Origin: Vitrella brassicaformis
Lineage: Eukaryota > Sar > Vitrellaceae
Direction of reading: 5' to 3'
Assembly: GCA_001179505.1 (NCBI GenBank)
Contig: CDMY01000176.1
Coordinates: 1 to 59,460, forward strand
Length of the DNA: 59,460 bases
Notes under the pieces: model-generated
Told to the model about the DNA's origin: nothing
The model's database searches: none
Seen by the model: only the letters and a program-made list of their open reading frames with translations
Part shown: piece after piece, positions 34,549-46,799 of the stretch
Layout of the letters: each line of letters begins with the position of its first letter
Position numbering within the stretch: position 1 is the stretch's first letter
Position numbers and translations under genes: made by a program

Positions 34549-37213
34549 ATGCTGCTGAGCCTTGTCGCCTTTATTGTTTCAGCGCCATCTACAGCCTTCC
34601 GCCTCGCCAACGCTCCCATTCAGCCCCTGACGGGCCAAGCTCTCTGGTCCAGGTCCCATTCAACGATGGCAGCTGATCATGGGAAGGACAGCAGCAGCAT
34701 GGAGACCCTGTCAAGCTTCCTGAGTGGCTGCATCGACAGGCTGGAGCAACATGCATCGCCGGCAGGCCAGCACAAGCTGAATGCAGTCCTGGGCAACACC
34801 TCTGGAGATCTGGTGAGTGAGTGCCATGCAATGAGCCAGACAGAGATGGCTTGTCTGTCTGGACTTTCTGTTGTGTTGCGTGACGTGCAGGACTCTGTCT
34901 GTGCTGCGATTGCCAAAGCATGGCTGCTCACGATGGTAGGTACGGTCGTCAGACACCGGTGACACACCACAGACAAGAGAGGCTGGGCTGCTCGTGTGGG
35001 TGTGCGCGTAGACAGGCGTGCCGAGTTATCCCGTGATGAACTTCCCCAGTGAGGACCTGCCGCTGCGCATCCTGCTCTTCTATTGGCTGCAGCACGTGCT
35101 GCACGAGAGCCAGGCCGAGGCCAACATGCTGGAGAGATTCTGCATCGACCAGCCGCTCATACTCAAGGTCAGTCAGTGGCCCTACCATACACCCGTCGCG
35201 TGGTGGGCTCTGCTCTGTCTTGCAGGGGATGGAGACCAGTCGGCCGTGGACCCTGACGATCGTCGACCACAACGAGCTCAGCCCCACACAGCGCGACAAG
35301 TAAGCAGTGGGCTATGCTGGGTGCTCAGCACAGACGGCCTGTCTATGTCACACACACCAAACAGGTGGCAGGGTCGTGTGACTCGCATCACGGACCACCA
35401 CAAGGACGAGTCGCATGCCTATGAGCACCAGGACGACATCGAGAAGAACATCAGCGACCCCTCCGTCGGCAGCTGCTGCACACTCATCGCCGAAGAGGTA
35501 AGTAGCCAGGCCAGGTGCAGTGCCTTCTGCACTGCACTGCATTCACATACTCATACTCATCTCTCCCTGCCCTGGTACGGTGGGTGCACGGCGGTACATG
35601 CCTGCAGTGGTTTGCGAGCGGTGCGGCGATGCCTCGTGAAGCGGCGCTGCTGTTGCTGGGACCCATCCTCACAGGTCAGCCAGTCAGCTAACCATGTCAC
35701 GTCACGCACATCACGATGATGGTGTAAGTAACATGACTTACTGACCATCACATGTGTGGTTGGGTTGCGTGTCTGGTGTTGTTCAGACACCGGCGCTTTT
35801 GCCCCCGAGCTCAAGGGGTCTCGCTGGAGCGATCGGTGGGCGAAAGGCATGCGGCTCCAAAATGCTGTTTGCGCATCCCTCCCGCGTCGATTGGTGTGTG
35901 TTTCTTTGTATGGACTTCCACCACACCACACCACACTGGCCACAGGGATGAGTCAGCCCGCGAGCAGCTGTGCAAGGCACGTAGCGTAAACGAAGGGAAA
36001 CTGACTTACAAATGATATATTGATTACGCGCTGAGGTGTGGCGTTGTTCTGCGTGGCCCACATGGTCGGTCATGTATGGCAGGTGGTGGGCTGGGATGAG
36101 TCTCGGTGGCGTGAGGCCGCCAGGATGCTACAAGACGCCAAGTTCGACGTCAAAGAGAACCTCTCCATGGTCAGTCAGTAGGCACATGGACTGCACGTCA
36201 CATTATTCCATCAGCGACTCTCTCTCTCTTTGTGTGTGTGTGCGTGTGTGTGTGTGTGTGCCATATATTCACTAACTAGGGTCTGGCCAATCTTCTGCGG
36301 TCGGACTTCAAACTGTACCACTACGGACAACTGACGGTGAAGCAAAGACAGAGGAGCGGCTAGCTACATCAATCAGCACACTCATGAGGCGCGCGCGTGT
36401 GTGTGAAGGCAGGTGGGTTACTCGTCTCTGACGATCCCTCTGGAGGCGTGCTTCACCGACACGTCTGACGACACCACCGACCACGCCCTGGTGGGTGGGT
36501 GACAGCCGGCCGATGTCGGTTGGGTGCATCCTGCCTGCCTGCCTGCCTGCCTGCTGGTGCCTGTGCGTCATTCGTTCGTTCGTTCATTCGTTCATTTTGC
36601 ATGTGACGTGCAGATGCACCACATGGAGAGGAACGGCCTGGACCTGCTCATCATCATGGCGTGGAAACTGCAACCAAGTCAGTCAGTCTGTGCGACAGGG
36701 AGACAGACAACCCCCGCCCATACACACACACCCTGGCCCTGCCTGTCGTCTCCCACCTGCAGCCATGTCCCGTGAAATGGCGGTTTGTGTCCGGCGCGAC
36801 GACGAGAGAGCCGACGGTACGGACGTACTCCTGACCTTCCTGTTGAAAGCTGGTGGGCTGATGGGCCGTCTTTTGTCTGTTTGTCTGTCTGTCTGTGTGT
36901 GGGGCAGAGATTGTGAGGTCCATCGCTGGCATCAGCGAGCTGCAGCTGTCGCCCATGGAGCTGCCGTGGACGCCCAAGAGCACCAAACTCGCCGCGTTCT
37001 TCCAGGTAAACCATCCCCCATCCCATAGAGACAGACAGCCTGGGTATATATATGTGTGGTTGGTGTCTTGTGTTGTGTTGTCTTGTGTTGTGTTGTGTTG
37101 TGATGCGTTGTGGGTCGGTCTGTCTGTTGGGTCAGGGGAATGACAAGGCTTCCCGGAAGATCGCTGAGCCGCTCATCAGAGGCTGTTTGTCGGGAGTGAC
37201 AGGCTGCGAGTGA
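34549..37213 (+). CDS. DHH-family exopolyphosphatase (PPX1/prune type), 15 exons
   Basis: Fifteen exons (first 34549-34812, last 37136-37213) close to 447 residues. The metal-binding motifs of the family are present in order: NTSGDLDSVCAAIA (exons 1-2), TLTIVDHNELS (exon 4), RVTRITDHHKDE (exon 5, the DHH signature), SVGSCCTLIAEEW (exons 5-6) and ILTDTGAFAPELKG (exons 6-7, the distal Asp). A DHHA2-like C-terminal domain follows (VGYSSLTIPLEACF, ERNGLDLLIIMAWKL). The enzyme would remove terminal phosphate from polyphosphate or related substrates using two divalent metals. The chosen start gives a signal-like peptide (MLLSLVAFIVSAPSTAFRLA) with Phe after a small residue, then a Ser/His/Gln-rich stretch, suggesting secretory or plastid targeting; other ATGs would lengthen it. 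All 14 junctions are GT-AG. Confidence 0.88.
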
Positions 37214-37606
37214 CTGACCGATATGTATGTGCTGTCTGTGCTGTGCTGTGCCGTTGCATGGCGGTCGTGCTGTATTCTATAGGACACACACGGTGTACGG
37301 TGACATGATGGACTTCTCTACCATCACAAGGTGCGTCCGTCGAATCATTGACCCACGGGCAAGGCAACATCCGTCAAATCCGTCTCATACACGCCGGACA
37401 TCATCCAACTCGCGAGATAGACAGGCATCTCTCTGTCACTCAGCTGGGACCGTCAACCACCCGATCGAAGTACATGGCAGCGACCGGTGTGTCGCCACCA
37501 AGAACCAGGACCAGCCGCTGGAAGGCACCAGCCAAGCAGGCCAGACAGAACACACTCATGCGCGTGGCCACGGAAAACAGCTCATTGTCACGTCACAGGC
37601 GTCTAT
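37214..37606. other. Convergent intergenic spacer
   Basis: Between the exopolyphosphatase stop (37213) and the THOC1-like stop (37607). Short (TGCTG)n run at 37230; nothing coding supported. Confidence 0.5.
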
Positions 37607-40600
37607 CTATCGCCTTGGGTACGACGGGAATCCCCCCACCCCTCGCCCCCTCTCAGAATAACTCTGTGGCCTCCCACCAGAGCCTTGACCACCGTTGGGA
37701 GGCCGGGACGGCGGATGCGGCAAGATCTTGGGATGGCCCGATGATATCGGTGGAGGGGGCGGCTGGCCGCGGGGGTCCTGCAGCGGATTGGCAGGTGTGG
37801 ACGGTGGTGGTGGCGGGGGAGACCGGCTGCCGTGCGGGGCCGGACCATGGGCGCTCGTCGGTTGGTGCAGCAGGGGAGGGGGCGGCGACTGACGGGCCGC
37901 CACATGGGGCTGGGGAGCACCTGACAAAGCATCGCATTCACACACCGATGGATGGATGGATGGATGGATGGATGGATGGAGACCAGACAAGGAAGAACAG
38001 GAAGACACAATCAATATGACTGACACGTCCTGCGCATCGGTGCACTCACTGCACGTGTGGGTCTGTCTTAGTTACCCCCATGCTTTGGCTGCTGGTGTGG
38101 TGGTGGAGGCGGCAGGGGGCTTCTTGGCGCGCTCCGTGTCGCCGGAGGCTGGGGCGATTTCTGAGTCTGTATGGGTGGTGGGGGATGCTGCGGCCTCTTG
38201 GCCTCACGGCTGCCCTCGGCGGGGGCCTCGTCCGCCTTTCGCTTGGCAGGCAGCGACGGGGCGGCCGCAGTCGCCTTGTCCTTGTCCTTCTCCTTGTCAG
38301 TCGCCGCACCACTCGCACCGGCAGCAGCATCAGCAACGCCGTTGGGCTTGCCGGCGTCTTTGGTGTCGCCAGAATCCTGCGGCGTCTTGTCTGCCGATGA
38401 TGCGGCGGGCTTGGGTGGTGGCTGGGATGCGTCTGTGGCCTTGGCAGCTGGCGTAGGAGCAGTGGCCGGGATAGGGGCGGCTGCTGGTGTTGCTGTTTCC
38501 TTCGGCTGCTGTTGTTGCTGGTGCTGGTGTTGCTCCTGCTTTTGGTCTTGTTCTGGTGCTGGCTCGGCCTGTTGCTGCTCCTGCTTCTGGGGCTGGGGAG
38601 CCTTGGCGGCGTCCTCCTTCTTTTGCTGGTCTTTGCCTTTGTCCTTTTCCTTCTCTTTGTCCTTCTCGTCTCGCTGCTGCTGCTGCTGCTGTGGTGGCGG
38701 TGGCGATGGCGGCGGCGGCTCTTGTTTAAGTGTAGGCTGTGGTCTCGGCTTGTATGTGCCTGTCTGGAACTCCTGCATCAGCTGCAGAGTGTCGCGGGGA
38801 CCGGCGAAGGGCAGCTGATGTCCATTCATGGCACACACAAAGAGACAGAGAGAGAGGTGGGGGTACGTTCCGCCGGTGCGGCTGTGAGTATGTGCGTACC
38901 TCTTGGATGTACGTGTGTGCGTCTAGGTATTTCTTGTTGAAGAGCCGTGCGAACTGCAGCCTGAAGAGGGGGTCGTAGTTGGCCTTGTCCAACTCGTACT
39001 CCTTCTCAATCGCACCGGGCTCCTCATCCTACCAACCCACACCACACCACGCACACCCATTTCTGTCTGTCAGTGAGTGTGTTGGGGTGGGGTACGGGGC
39101 CTTCCTCTCCTCTCCTCACCGCCGCGACTTTCTCGACCATGTCCTGCAGCTTCTCGTCCAGTGCATCAGACACTATCATCTGCACACACACAGAGAGAGA
39201 GCATCGCATCGCACCCACGCTCACTCACTCAGCAAGAGCAATGTGCTGTGCTGCCTTCTATTCCACCCCGTGTGTGTGTGGTGTGGTACCTACCTGTCGC
39301 ACTTTGTCGAGTTGTTCCTCCTCCCTCTCCTTGCCCCACTCGCCATGCCCCTTGCGCACGTCCGTCGGCGCCACGTTGAAGTCGGGTGACGCCAGGCTCC
39401 TCAAGAACTTGTCAGCCTTGTCCGCAGGAGGCACCGGCGGGTGCTCTGACCAATCAAATCAACACACGATCCCTCTTGGTGTCTGTCTGGTTTGTGGGCT
39501 CACTCACTCAGCATGCCGGCCACTCGTCTGGGGAACGGCTTGACACGGCTGACCCGCGCCGCGATCGCACCACCAGGGCCAAAGGCAGCGCAGAAGTCCC
39601 GTTTCGGCCGTGCAGAAGCCTTGTGCGCTGCCCCCTCGGCCATGACGACCATGTCGGTCTCAGTGCCGCGGTCATGAGCCCTGAAGTAGGGATTGGCGAT
39701 GCCGTGCTCCTGGAGGGAGAATGTGTTGGTCGGGTGGGGGTCAGGTGTCTCGAGGACGTCTCTCGGGTCAGACTGTAGGATTTTGTTGATCTCGTCCTCG
39801 GACTTGGTGCCCATGGGTTTGCCGCTGATGGGCAGTCGCTTCCAGCTGCTCTGCAGGGGGGAGGGAACAGGGGGACGGGTGGGGCATGTGTGTGGATGTG
39901 GCTGTGGGTGTGGGGCTGTGGGTGTGTGTGTCCTTCCTTACCCATATGGCGTCGTTGCGGCAGAGGTGATAGAGACGTTCCAGGACGGCTGAAAGGGGAT
40001 GCGTAGACGGGGGAGGGGGATGGATAAATGGATGGCTGGATGGATGAATGGTGGCATCAGCGCAGCGCCTGCCTGCGTACCGTACCGTGATCGCCTCCGC
40101 TGATTTTGAGGAGTGCCGTCTCCACCCGATGCTTCAACGCATGATACTCCTTCCGCTGCACACAACCACAACCACACACAGATAGAGAGAGCATAAGTAA
40201 CAGCATTGTCTGTAGATGGCCACACACTGCGTCTGTGCTGTGCTTCTACCTCACCTCTTGGTCGGTGAGGTGTTCTTTCCTCTTGTCGCCAGCACCACTT
40301 GCAGCAGCAGCCCCACCACCACCAGTAGCACCACCAGTGCTGCTGGCAGCACTGGCCGGGGGCGCACTGGGCGTGTCGATCTCTGGCGTGGCGTACTGAC
40401 CCACCGAATGAAGCGCCAGCAACATGTGACACTGACACACGCAACATGACACACATACAGACAGACAAAGACAGCAGTCGGCACGTGATTGTGTGGCTGC
40501 CCTCCCTCCCCTCCCCGCGCCGCCTGTTGTGCCTACGTATAGGAGTCGTCTGAACTTGGGCGTCTTGAGTTGGGTGCGGAAGAGGGCTGCGTCGGTGATG

Positions 40601-41943
40601 TACTTGTGCAGACACAAAGAGGGCAGACCCGCAGCACACGCCTCCTCGAAGGCAAACGGCCTGACGTCATGCACACACACACACGCGCAGGCACCACGGT
40701 CGTGATCCAGCAATAAACATGTGGTATCTGGAATGTGTGTGTGTGTGGTGCTTACGGTATGGTGTGTTGGTCGAGGAAGTCGAGGACTTTAGTGACGACT
40801 GGATGGAAACGGGCCCAGCGCAACTCATTGTCAGCATCCTTGCTGTTCAACTGCGGCCATCCAACACACACACACACACACACACATACACACACGGTCT
40901 GGTAGCTGGTTGGTGGCTGGTTGGTGTGGCGACCATGTCTGGTGATTTGAGGAACTTGTGCAGGCTCCAGAAGGCCTGGTACACCTCATAGGTCACGCCA
41001 TCATCCGCCGACTCTGCCGAGCACACACATACACACACCCACACCCCTGCAGTGCCCAGCTCCTTCCGCATGGCATGTTGCTCTCGCCCGTCCCGCCCGC
41101 TCACCGTGTGCGTCAGGGGGTACGGTGTTGTTCTTCATAACGGCATCGCCCTCGGCATCCTCCAGCAGAGACTTGCCGCCAGACTTGGAACTGAACCCAC
41201 AACACACGCCACGCCACACGCCATTCATTGGATTGGACGCCGCGGGAGTGCACCTGTTGTTCTCCCTCCCTCCCTCCCTCCCTCCGTCAGTGTAAGTGTG
41301 TGCGCAGTACTTGAATTCGGCCTCAGTGTCTAGATGCATGGGGTGTCCGTGGCCGTGCGCCATTAAAATGGGCTTGGTCGCGAAGAAAGTGCCTGCAACG
41401 AACGCAACGAACACACGGCCAGGGATGGGAAGGGATGGACAGATGCTCGTCTGCTCTGCTCTGCTCTGCTCGGCGAGTGCTTACTGGATCCACTGCCGTA
41501 GGGCCACAGCTTCTGGAAGGCTTGCAGCATCCTACACACACACAATCACACAATCACACACAAAGCAGACCATACACACGAGTTTGGATCGGATCAGCAA
41601 ATCGGATCCTTTTTCTTTGTGACGTCCGTCCGTACCGAAATCTGAGTGTGGCGTGGTGCACGGGGTCGAGCTGCTCCCGCCTGCTCTCGACGGCGTTCTT
41701 GATGCCCACCGCTGCGCGCATGCGGTACTGAATGAACACCGAACGTAGACACCGGACACACAATACGATGCGCACAATCACACAAGGGATGGATGCGATG
41801 CAGACGACCGTCCCCTCACAGCCAAAGCTTGTGTGTGTGTGTGTGTGCGGGCAAGTGTTCTTACCCCAAGGCTGTGTCCCATTCTGGGCGCCTTCTCCAA
41901 GGCCGACACAACGGGGCCCAAGTTGGCCGCAGGGATGGACTGA

Positions 41944-41980
<37 letters not shown>

Positions 41981-42663
41981 GATGCACAGGGAATGAGGCT
42001 GCCTGGCCTGCAGGGGGGAGTGTATGTCTGACCTGCATGGCGTCCTGCACGGCGAATGTCCACTCACCCCGCCGGCTGAACACACAGTCTGACAACCAAC
42101 GGACACAGACGCAGACACAAGCAGGCGTCATGTCACGCCCGTCTGAGTGTCTTCGAATAACTGTTTAGTCCATCATCTCACCAGGCACTGCACTGCCCTC
42201 ACCTGGCCCAGTTTTTCGGCATTCCACATAGAGTATGGCGAGGACCTCAATCACCTTGCCCCACACCACCGCCACCCTGTCCCAATCGTCGGCACAGGCA
42301 GACTGACACACCACACACAGACAGACAGACAGACACACCGGGACAGGCCTCCATCACACACACAATACCCTGTGTGCTCTTGCTGACCTTGAGTGTCGGC
42401 ATCAGAGCATAGAGCGCCTCGACGAGCGCCTTTGACGCGTCATATTCGATGACGGCGCCCTCCCCCGCCCTCTGTCTGAATGCCTTGTCCGCCCGCAGCA
42501 CCCGCAAGATCTCATCGGCCACGCCAGCCGGGGCCCTCTCGCCCAGCGAAATCAGCAGGTTGACGAAGGACGCCTTGCTCCAGGTGCGCCAGTCTGGCGC
42601 AGGGGAGGCGTCATCGCCCTCTATGTCCGAGTAGCCCAGCGCCTCCTTCAGCAGAGACGCCAT
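37607..42663 (-). CDS. THO complex subunit 1 (HPR1/THOC1)-like protein
   Basis: The start is ATG 42663-42661 (MASLLKEALGYSD). About 19 exons follow. Family signatures in order: YEVYQAFWSLHKFLKSPD (about 41005-40935; THOC1 has a matching FW-LQ--F--P block), ELRWARFHPVVTKVLDFLDQ (about 40840-40770), FEEACAAGLPSLCLHKYITD then LKTPKFRRLL (40660-40540), the helix YHALKHRVETALLKIS with AIWSSWKRLPISGKP (40160-39820), which matches the E--W--WK---CP region, then the KASARPKRDFCAAFGPGG part and YDPLFRLQFARLFNKKYLD (about 38990-38920). THO couples transcription to mRNA export in the nucleus. The C-terminus is an unusual 350-residue tail of poly-Gln, Glu/Lys repeats (EKDKEKEKDKGKDQQKKE) and poly-Pro. 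It is spliced at 38073 to a last Pro-rich exon (about 37923-37607; APQPHVAARQSPPPP). The usual death domain is not evident. Confidence 0.75.
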
Positions 42664-42754
42664 TGGATTGATTCTCTCGCCGATACGAGTCGATGGACTC
42701 ACATGATCTACGTCACACCATGGCGTCTAACGTCTCGACGCCCCTTTGAAGGCT

Positions 42755-42780
42755 TGCGAGCTAAGCCTGCGAGCTTAGCG
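42755..42780. promoter_or_regulatory. Two GCGAGCTtaGC elements in a bidirectional promoter
   Basis: gcgagctaagc followed by gcgagcttagc, within the 120 bp between the THOC1-like (-) and DUF3429 (+) start codons. Confidence 0.4.
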
Positions 42781-42783
42781 GAG

Positions 42784-44623
42784 ATGCCGAAGATGCTGAA
42801 TGTGATGAGAAGGAGGCCGCTGACACCCTCGTGTGTTCAGCCATGTGTTCTATATCTGCAAAAACATTGTTCCTTCGCGTCTTTCGCCCAGTCGCAGACA
42901 TCAAGTGCTGTGCAGTTGGCATCTGTGGCGAAATGCAGGCCGACGCAGAGCGCTGTGCAGCCATGTCAACGACTGCGGGAGATGGGCGTCATCCACAGGG
43001 TCAGATCTCTCATGTGCACGACTTTCATTCATCGCATCACATTAATTACGTGTGCGGTGACTGTGTCCCTGTCCGTCTGTGTGTGTGTTGTGTGTCAGCG
43101 GTTTGCCAGCAAACCCACTCCGCCGGTGATATCGCGAGATGAGCAGCTGGGCGAGCTGCCGAGGCCGCAGAGGCAGCAGTCGGGGCTCAAGGGGCTGCTG
43201 AGAAGGGCGACGCAGCAGCAGCCCGTCACCGCCGTGCGAGCACCGCCTGCATCGGTACAAACACACACACACCGACCTACCCTTTACCCCCACAAACACC
43301 GACACGCCTTCACAAACGCACCACTCTGTCTTTCCTCCCTTGTGCAGTCCTTCGCCAACCGCGACATGGGCGCTGCGTCCGCTGCGTCAGCAGCACCAGC
43401 CGCGGGCGGGCTGGCATCCGCCCCGCCGGAGCCCGGTGTGTACGAGGAGATTAAGCCTGAGATGGACGCCGAGCAGACCTGGGCGCGCAAGAAGCACTTC
43501 AAAAACCTGCCGCTGTGGGCAAGGACCGACAGGATACCTTTGGCGGCACTGCTCATGTCGGCGGCGTTGGTCGTGCCGCTGGCCGCTGGGGCCGTCGGCG
43601 TGCACGTGGCGCCTTGTGAGTCAGTCATGAGTCGCGAGATGGATGGATGCATGGATGGATGGATGGATGGATGGATGGAGTGTGTGTGTGCGTGTGTGTG
43701 CAGTCACGCCGCTCGCAGAGCTGTCCCGTGACATGCTGACGTGGTCGGTGCACTACGGCGCCGCGCTGCTGACCTTCCTGGTCAGCCATGAGCAGATAGA
43801 TAGGGCCTAAGAAAGTTTATGGACTCACTCACTGGGTCTACGTGGACGATGTGTGTCACTTCACTCATTCAGGGTGGCATCCACTTTGGTCTGTCGCTGG
43901 GCGACCTTGCCGTGCCCAAAGAAGTGAGCAGTGAATGCAGAAAGAATGAAGACATGTGCAGGGTGGTGCCTGTGTGTGTGTGTGTGTCCGTTTGTGTGTG
44001 GTCAGACGACGTTCCGCGGGGTCTACAACCTGGCGCGTTACGGCTGGCCCGTCATCCCACTCGTCATGGGCATGCTCGCATCAGGTAACCGCGTCAGGCT
44101 CGACATATTGCTCTCATGTGTGTCTGCATCCATTATGCATTTTGCGCTGTGTGCGTTGCTCGCCTACACAGTGATGGCGTACGCAATGCCCCGCGACAGC
44201 ATCTACTACCTCATCACGGGATTCTTCTGCATCATCAGTAACCATCACATCGCACGCACCAAACGAGACAGACAGACAGACACTTTGTTGGCCTGTGCGC
44301 ATGTCGTGGGTTCGTTGGTTGGTTGGTTGGTTGGTTCAGGCATCGACTCGTTGTTCTACTTTTTCTGCCTCATGCCGCCGTGGTTCATCACGCTGCGGAT
44401 CGCACTCTGCCTCGCCATCCAAATCGGTCGGTCTGCGTGAACGTCTCACCACACAGAGGGACATGGACAATGGACACTCACCACCAATAATGCGCCTGTC
44501 TGTGGTGTGTGGTGTGTGGCGTGTGATGTGATGGTGGTGCCGTCGATGCATCCAGCACTGGGAATAATGGCGACGAGCGAGCAGGTGCAGTATTTCGGCA
44601 GGAGGACGCAGCTCAAGATGTGA
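42784..44623 (+). CDS. DUF3429/TMEM69-like multi-pass membrane protein
   Basis: Nine exons (42784-42999, 43099-43254, 43348-43615, 43704-43780, 43873-43923, 44006-44084, 44172-44237, 44340-44426, 44556-44623) close to 355 residues with all phases matching. The family pattern is visible: LPLWARTDRIPLAALLMSAA, then HYGAALLTFLGGIHFGLSLG (exons 4-5, the conserved GGIH-G-- block), then three or four more helices (GWPVIPLVMGMLAS, YYLITGFFCII, LFYFFCLMPPWFITLRIALC). The N-terminus (MLNVMRRRPLTPSCV onward) is basic and Ser/Gln-rich, consistent with mitochondrial import. Relatives are mitochondrial or bacterial inner-membrane proteins of unknown activity. It is head-to-head with the THOC1-like gene, 120 bp between start codons. 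Confidence 0.82.
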
Positions 44624-46200
44624 CCGGGGGGGAGGGAGGGAGGGAGGGTGGATGGATGGATGGATGGCGCCCAACAGGTGATGACGATGTGTTCTGTGCT
44701 CAAGTGGGGGTCTTTCCGTGGCTGGCCTGGATGGATGCGTCTTGTGGTGCTCGCGCTGGTGCGTGCGCGCGGCTCGTCTGGGTGCCGAGTGGCGACACAA
44801 CCAATCGCCGCCATGTACTCAGAAGGCTGCGCGTGCCCTCTGGCTGAGTGGGCAAGGATGCCCTGCCTGTCTGCCTCAAGAGTCCTTCAGTCCTGACTGA
44901 TGGGAGTGTTCTGCTCTGATTGTAGCGACCTGTCAACAAGGGTCATCTGTCCGTCCCGTGTTTAACAGTGATGGATCAGGCAGGCAGGCAGGCACGAACC
45001 AACGAAGGAAGAGGATCAGACACAGCAACAAGTGCAGCCAGCCATCGATAAATCATCGCGGGGTTAGGTCATCCATCGTGTTGCTGCCTCAAGTCGCCAC
45101 CAATGCACCACAAACACACACTCACACGGCAACGTTCCATCAACACGTACGTAGCAGGTGTCTGTCTGCCAGTCGACTAAACTGAGCTCACGCAGAGTCC
45201 TAGCCAGTGGATAAACAGTCAGTCCATGCACCTCACACACACACACCAGTGGGTCTGTCTACCTATCAGAAATCAATCAGGTCAGTCAGGTCAGGACTAA
45301 CAGACGACTAAATGCTTGCTACCTACCAACCAGTTAGTCTAGTGCTTTCCTCTCTCGCGAGCGGCGAGGTCTGAGGAGTCGTGCCTTACAGATTCACCTA
45401 CACCAAATACACAGACAGACTGATGGATGGATGGATGGATGAGCCTTGACGAAAAAGAGCTGCGTCCCACGACACGACACGAGCGCCTTCAAATTCATGC
45501 GGCACAGATCGTTCAGTCCATCTGTCTGCCTGTCTGTCTGTCTGTCTCACTCGTCTTTCCTTTGCTTTGCTGCGGGCAGACGGGACAACGACCGACGACC
45601 TACCTCACCGCACATTCACACGGACACACAGACAGGTACGACAAACTGACTGCAAAGGGGTGCTTTAGTGTCTGATGGATGGATGGATGGACACAACGCC
45701 GAATGCATGATGGACCTACCTCTCTCCTCGCTTCTTCCCTCCCACTCCACTAGCCTGGTGCCTGCCCTGCCTTTCCTCCCTCCCTTAACTCTTCCTTCCC
45801 TGGTGCCCGCCATCCGACCGTCAGTCAGCCCGATCCATCGCTTTCGCCGTCAGTCAGCCAGCAGAGGGGCCTTTTAAGCCCGCGCACAGCACCCACCCCT
45901 CCCTCCCTCCCTCCCTCCCTCTCTCTCTCCGTCTCTCCCTCCCAGCCCCCCACAGCGACAAGGACACATTTTACTGCAGCCAGGCAAACAGGCAAACAGT
46001 GAGTATACAACACACCGACACCGAGACACCGAGACCAACCGTATCCGTTGCAGCACACCTCCAACCAGGCCACTGTTTTGCACAGACTCCTCGACTTCGT
46101 CAGCAGCCAGCCAACCACCCAGCCACCCAGCCAGCCAACCGCTCCCCCGCCAGCCCCTGGCTCCCCTCCCCCCTTGCATCATCGTGACAATCCTTGCTTG
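44624..46200. other. Repeat-rich non-coding region
   Basis: Several (GGAT)n tracts (44649-44668, 45421-45441, 45675-45692), (TCTG)n at 45520-45548, (CCCT)n at 45897-45923 and CAGC/CAAC-rich runs around 46100-46140. Frames here are short and low complexity; I see no supported gene. Confidence 0.5.
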
Positions 46201-46740
46201 TCTCCCTTCCTCATTGCTTCCCCCGACTTGACAGACAGACAGACCCGACCATGCGTGCCACACCTCCCGCATGGTGTGGCATCCATCATCATCCACCCCC
46301 TTGCTCGACTCGACGCCCCTGATATCCACAGCAACAGAACGTTCACATATATCCGTACCATTCACAGGTGCATGACCGTTTCCCCTCTCTCTGCTTACGC
46401 TCGCCCCTCTTGTCCTTATTCTGCTCGTTCTCTGCTCGGCAGGCACACACAGGAATCCGTATTTGGCGACGGTTGGCTCAAGTGATGTGTATGTCTTTGA
46501 GTACAGGCATTCGTACCGCCGGCCTCGAGCAGCTGGTTGATCAGGGCCTGCAGGCGAGGAACGAGCACCGTGTTCATCCTGTCGTCGTCGCCCACCTGCT
46601 CCTCGGTCAGCAATAATGTGATGGTGTAGTCCTCGTTGTCGGCCGCCCACTGATTCAAAATCTCGGCGTGGCTCGTCCGGCACACCCTCCACACTGGAGA
46701 ATTGGTCTGTCCGGTGAGCCGCGCAACCTGTGACACACCA
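46200..46740 (-). repeat. Inverted fragment of block P
   Basis: On the minus strand it reads: a segment with SHAEILNQWAADNEDYTITL, then VPRLQALINQLLEAGG (about 46690-46512), then an ENEQNKDKRGERKQ-type exon preceded by a cctgtgtgtgcctgccgagcag acceptor (about 46445-46390), and the gttgctgtggatatcagggg tract (about 46342-46310). This is the same order and intron sequence as P copies 1 and 3. It lies 2 kb downstream (in minus direction) of the source of block O. Confidence 0.7.
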
Positions 46741-46799
46741 ACAGACGATGCACAGGAATGAAAGCCGTGTGCAATCATGTGTGTGTGTACGTGTGTGTG

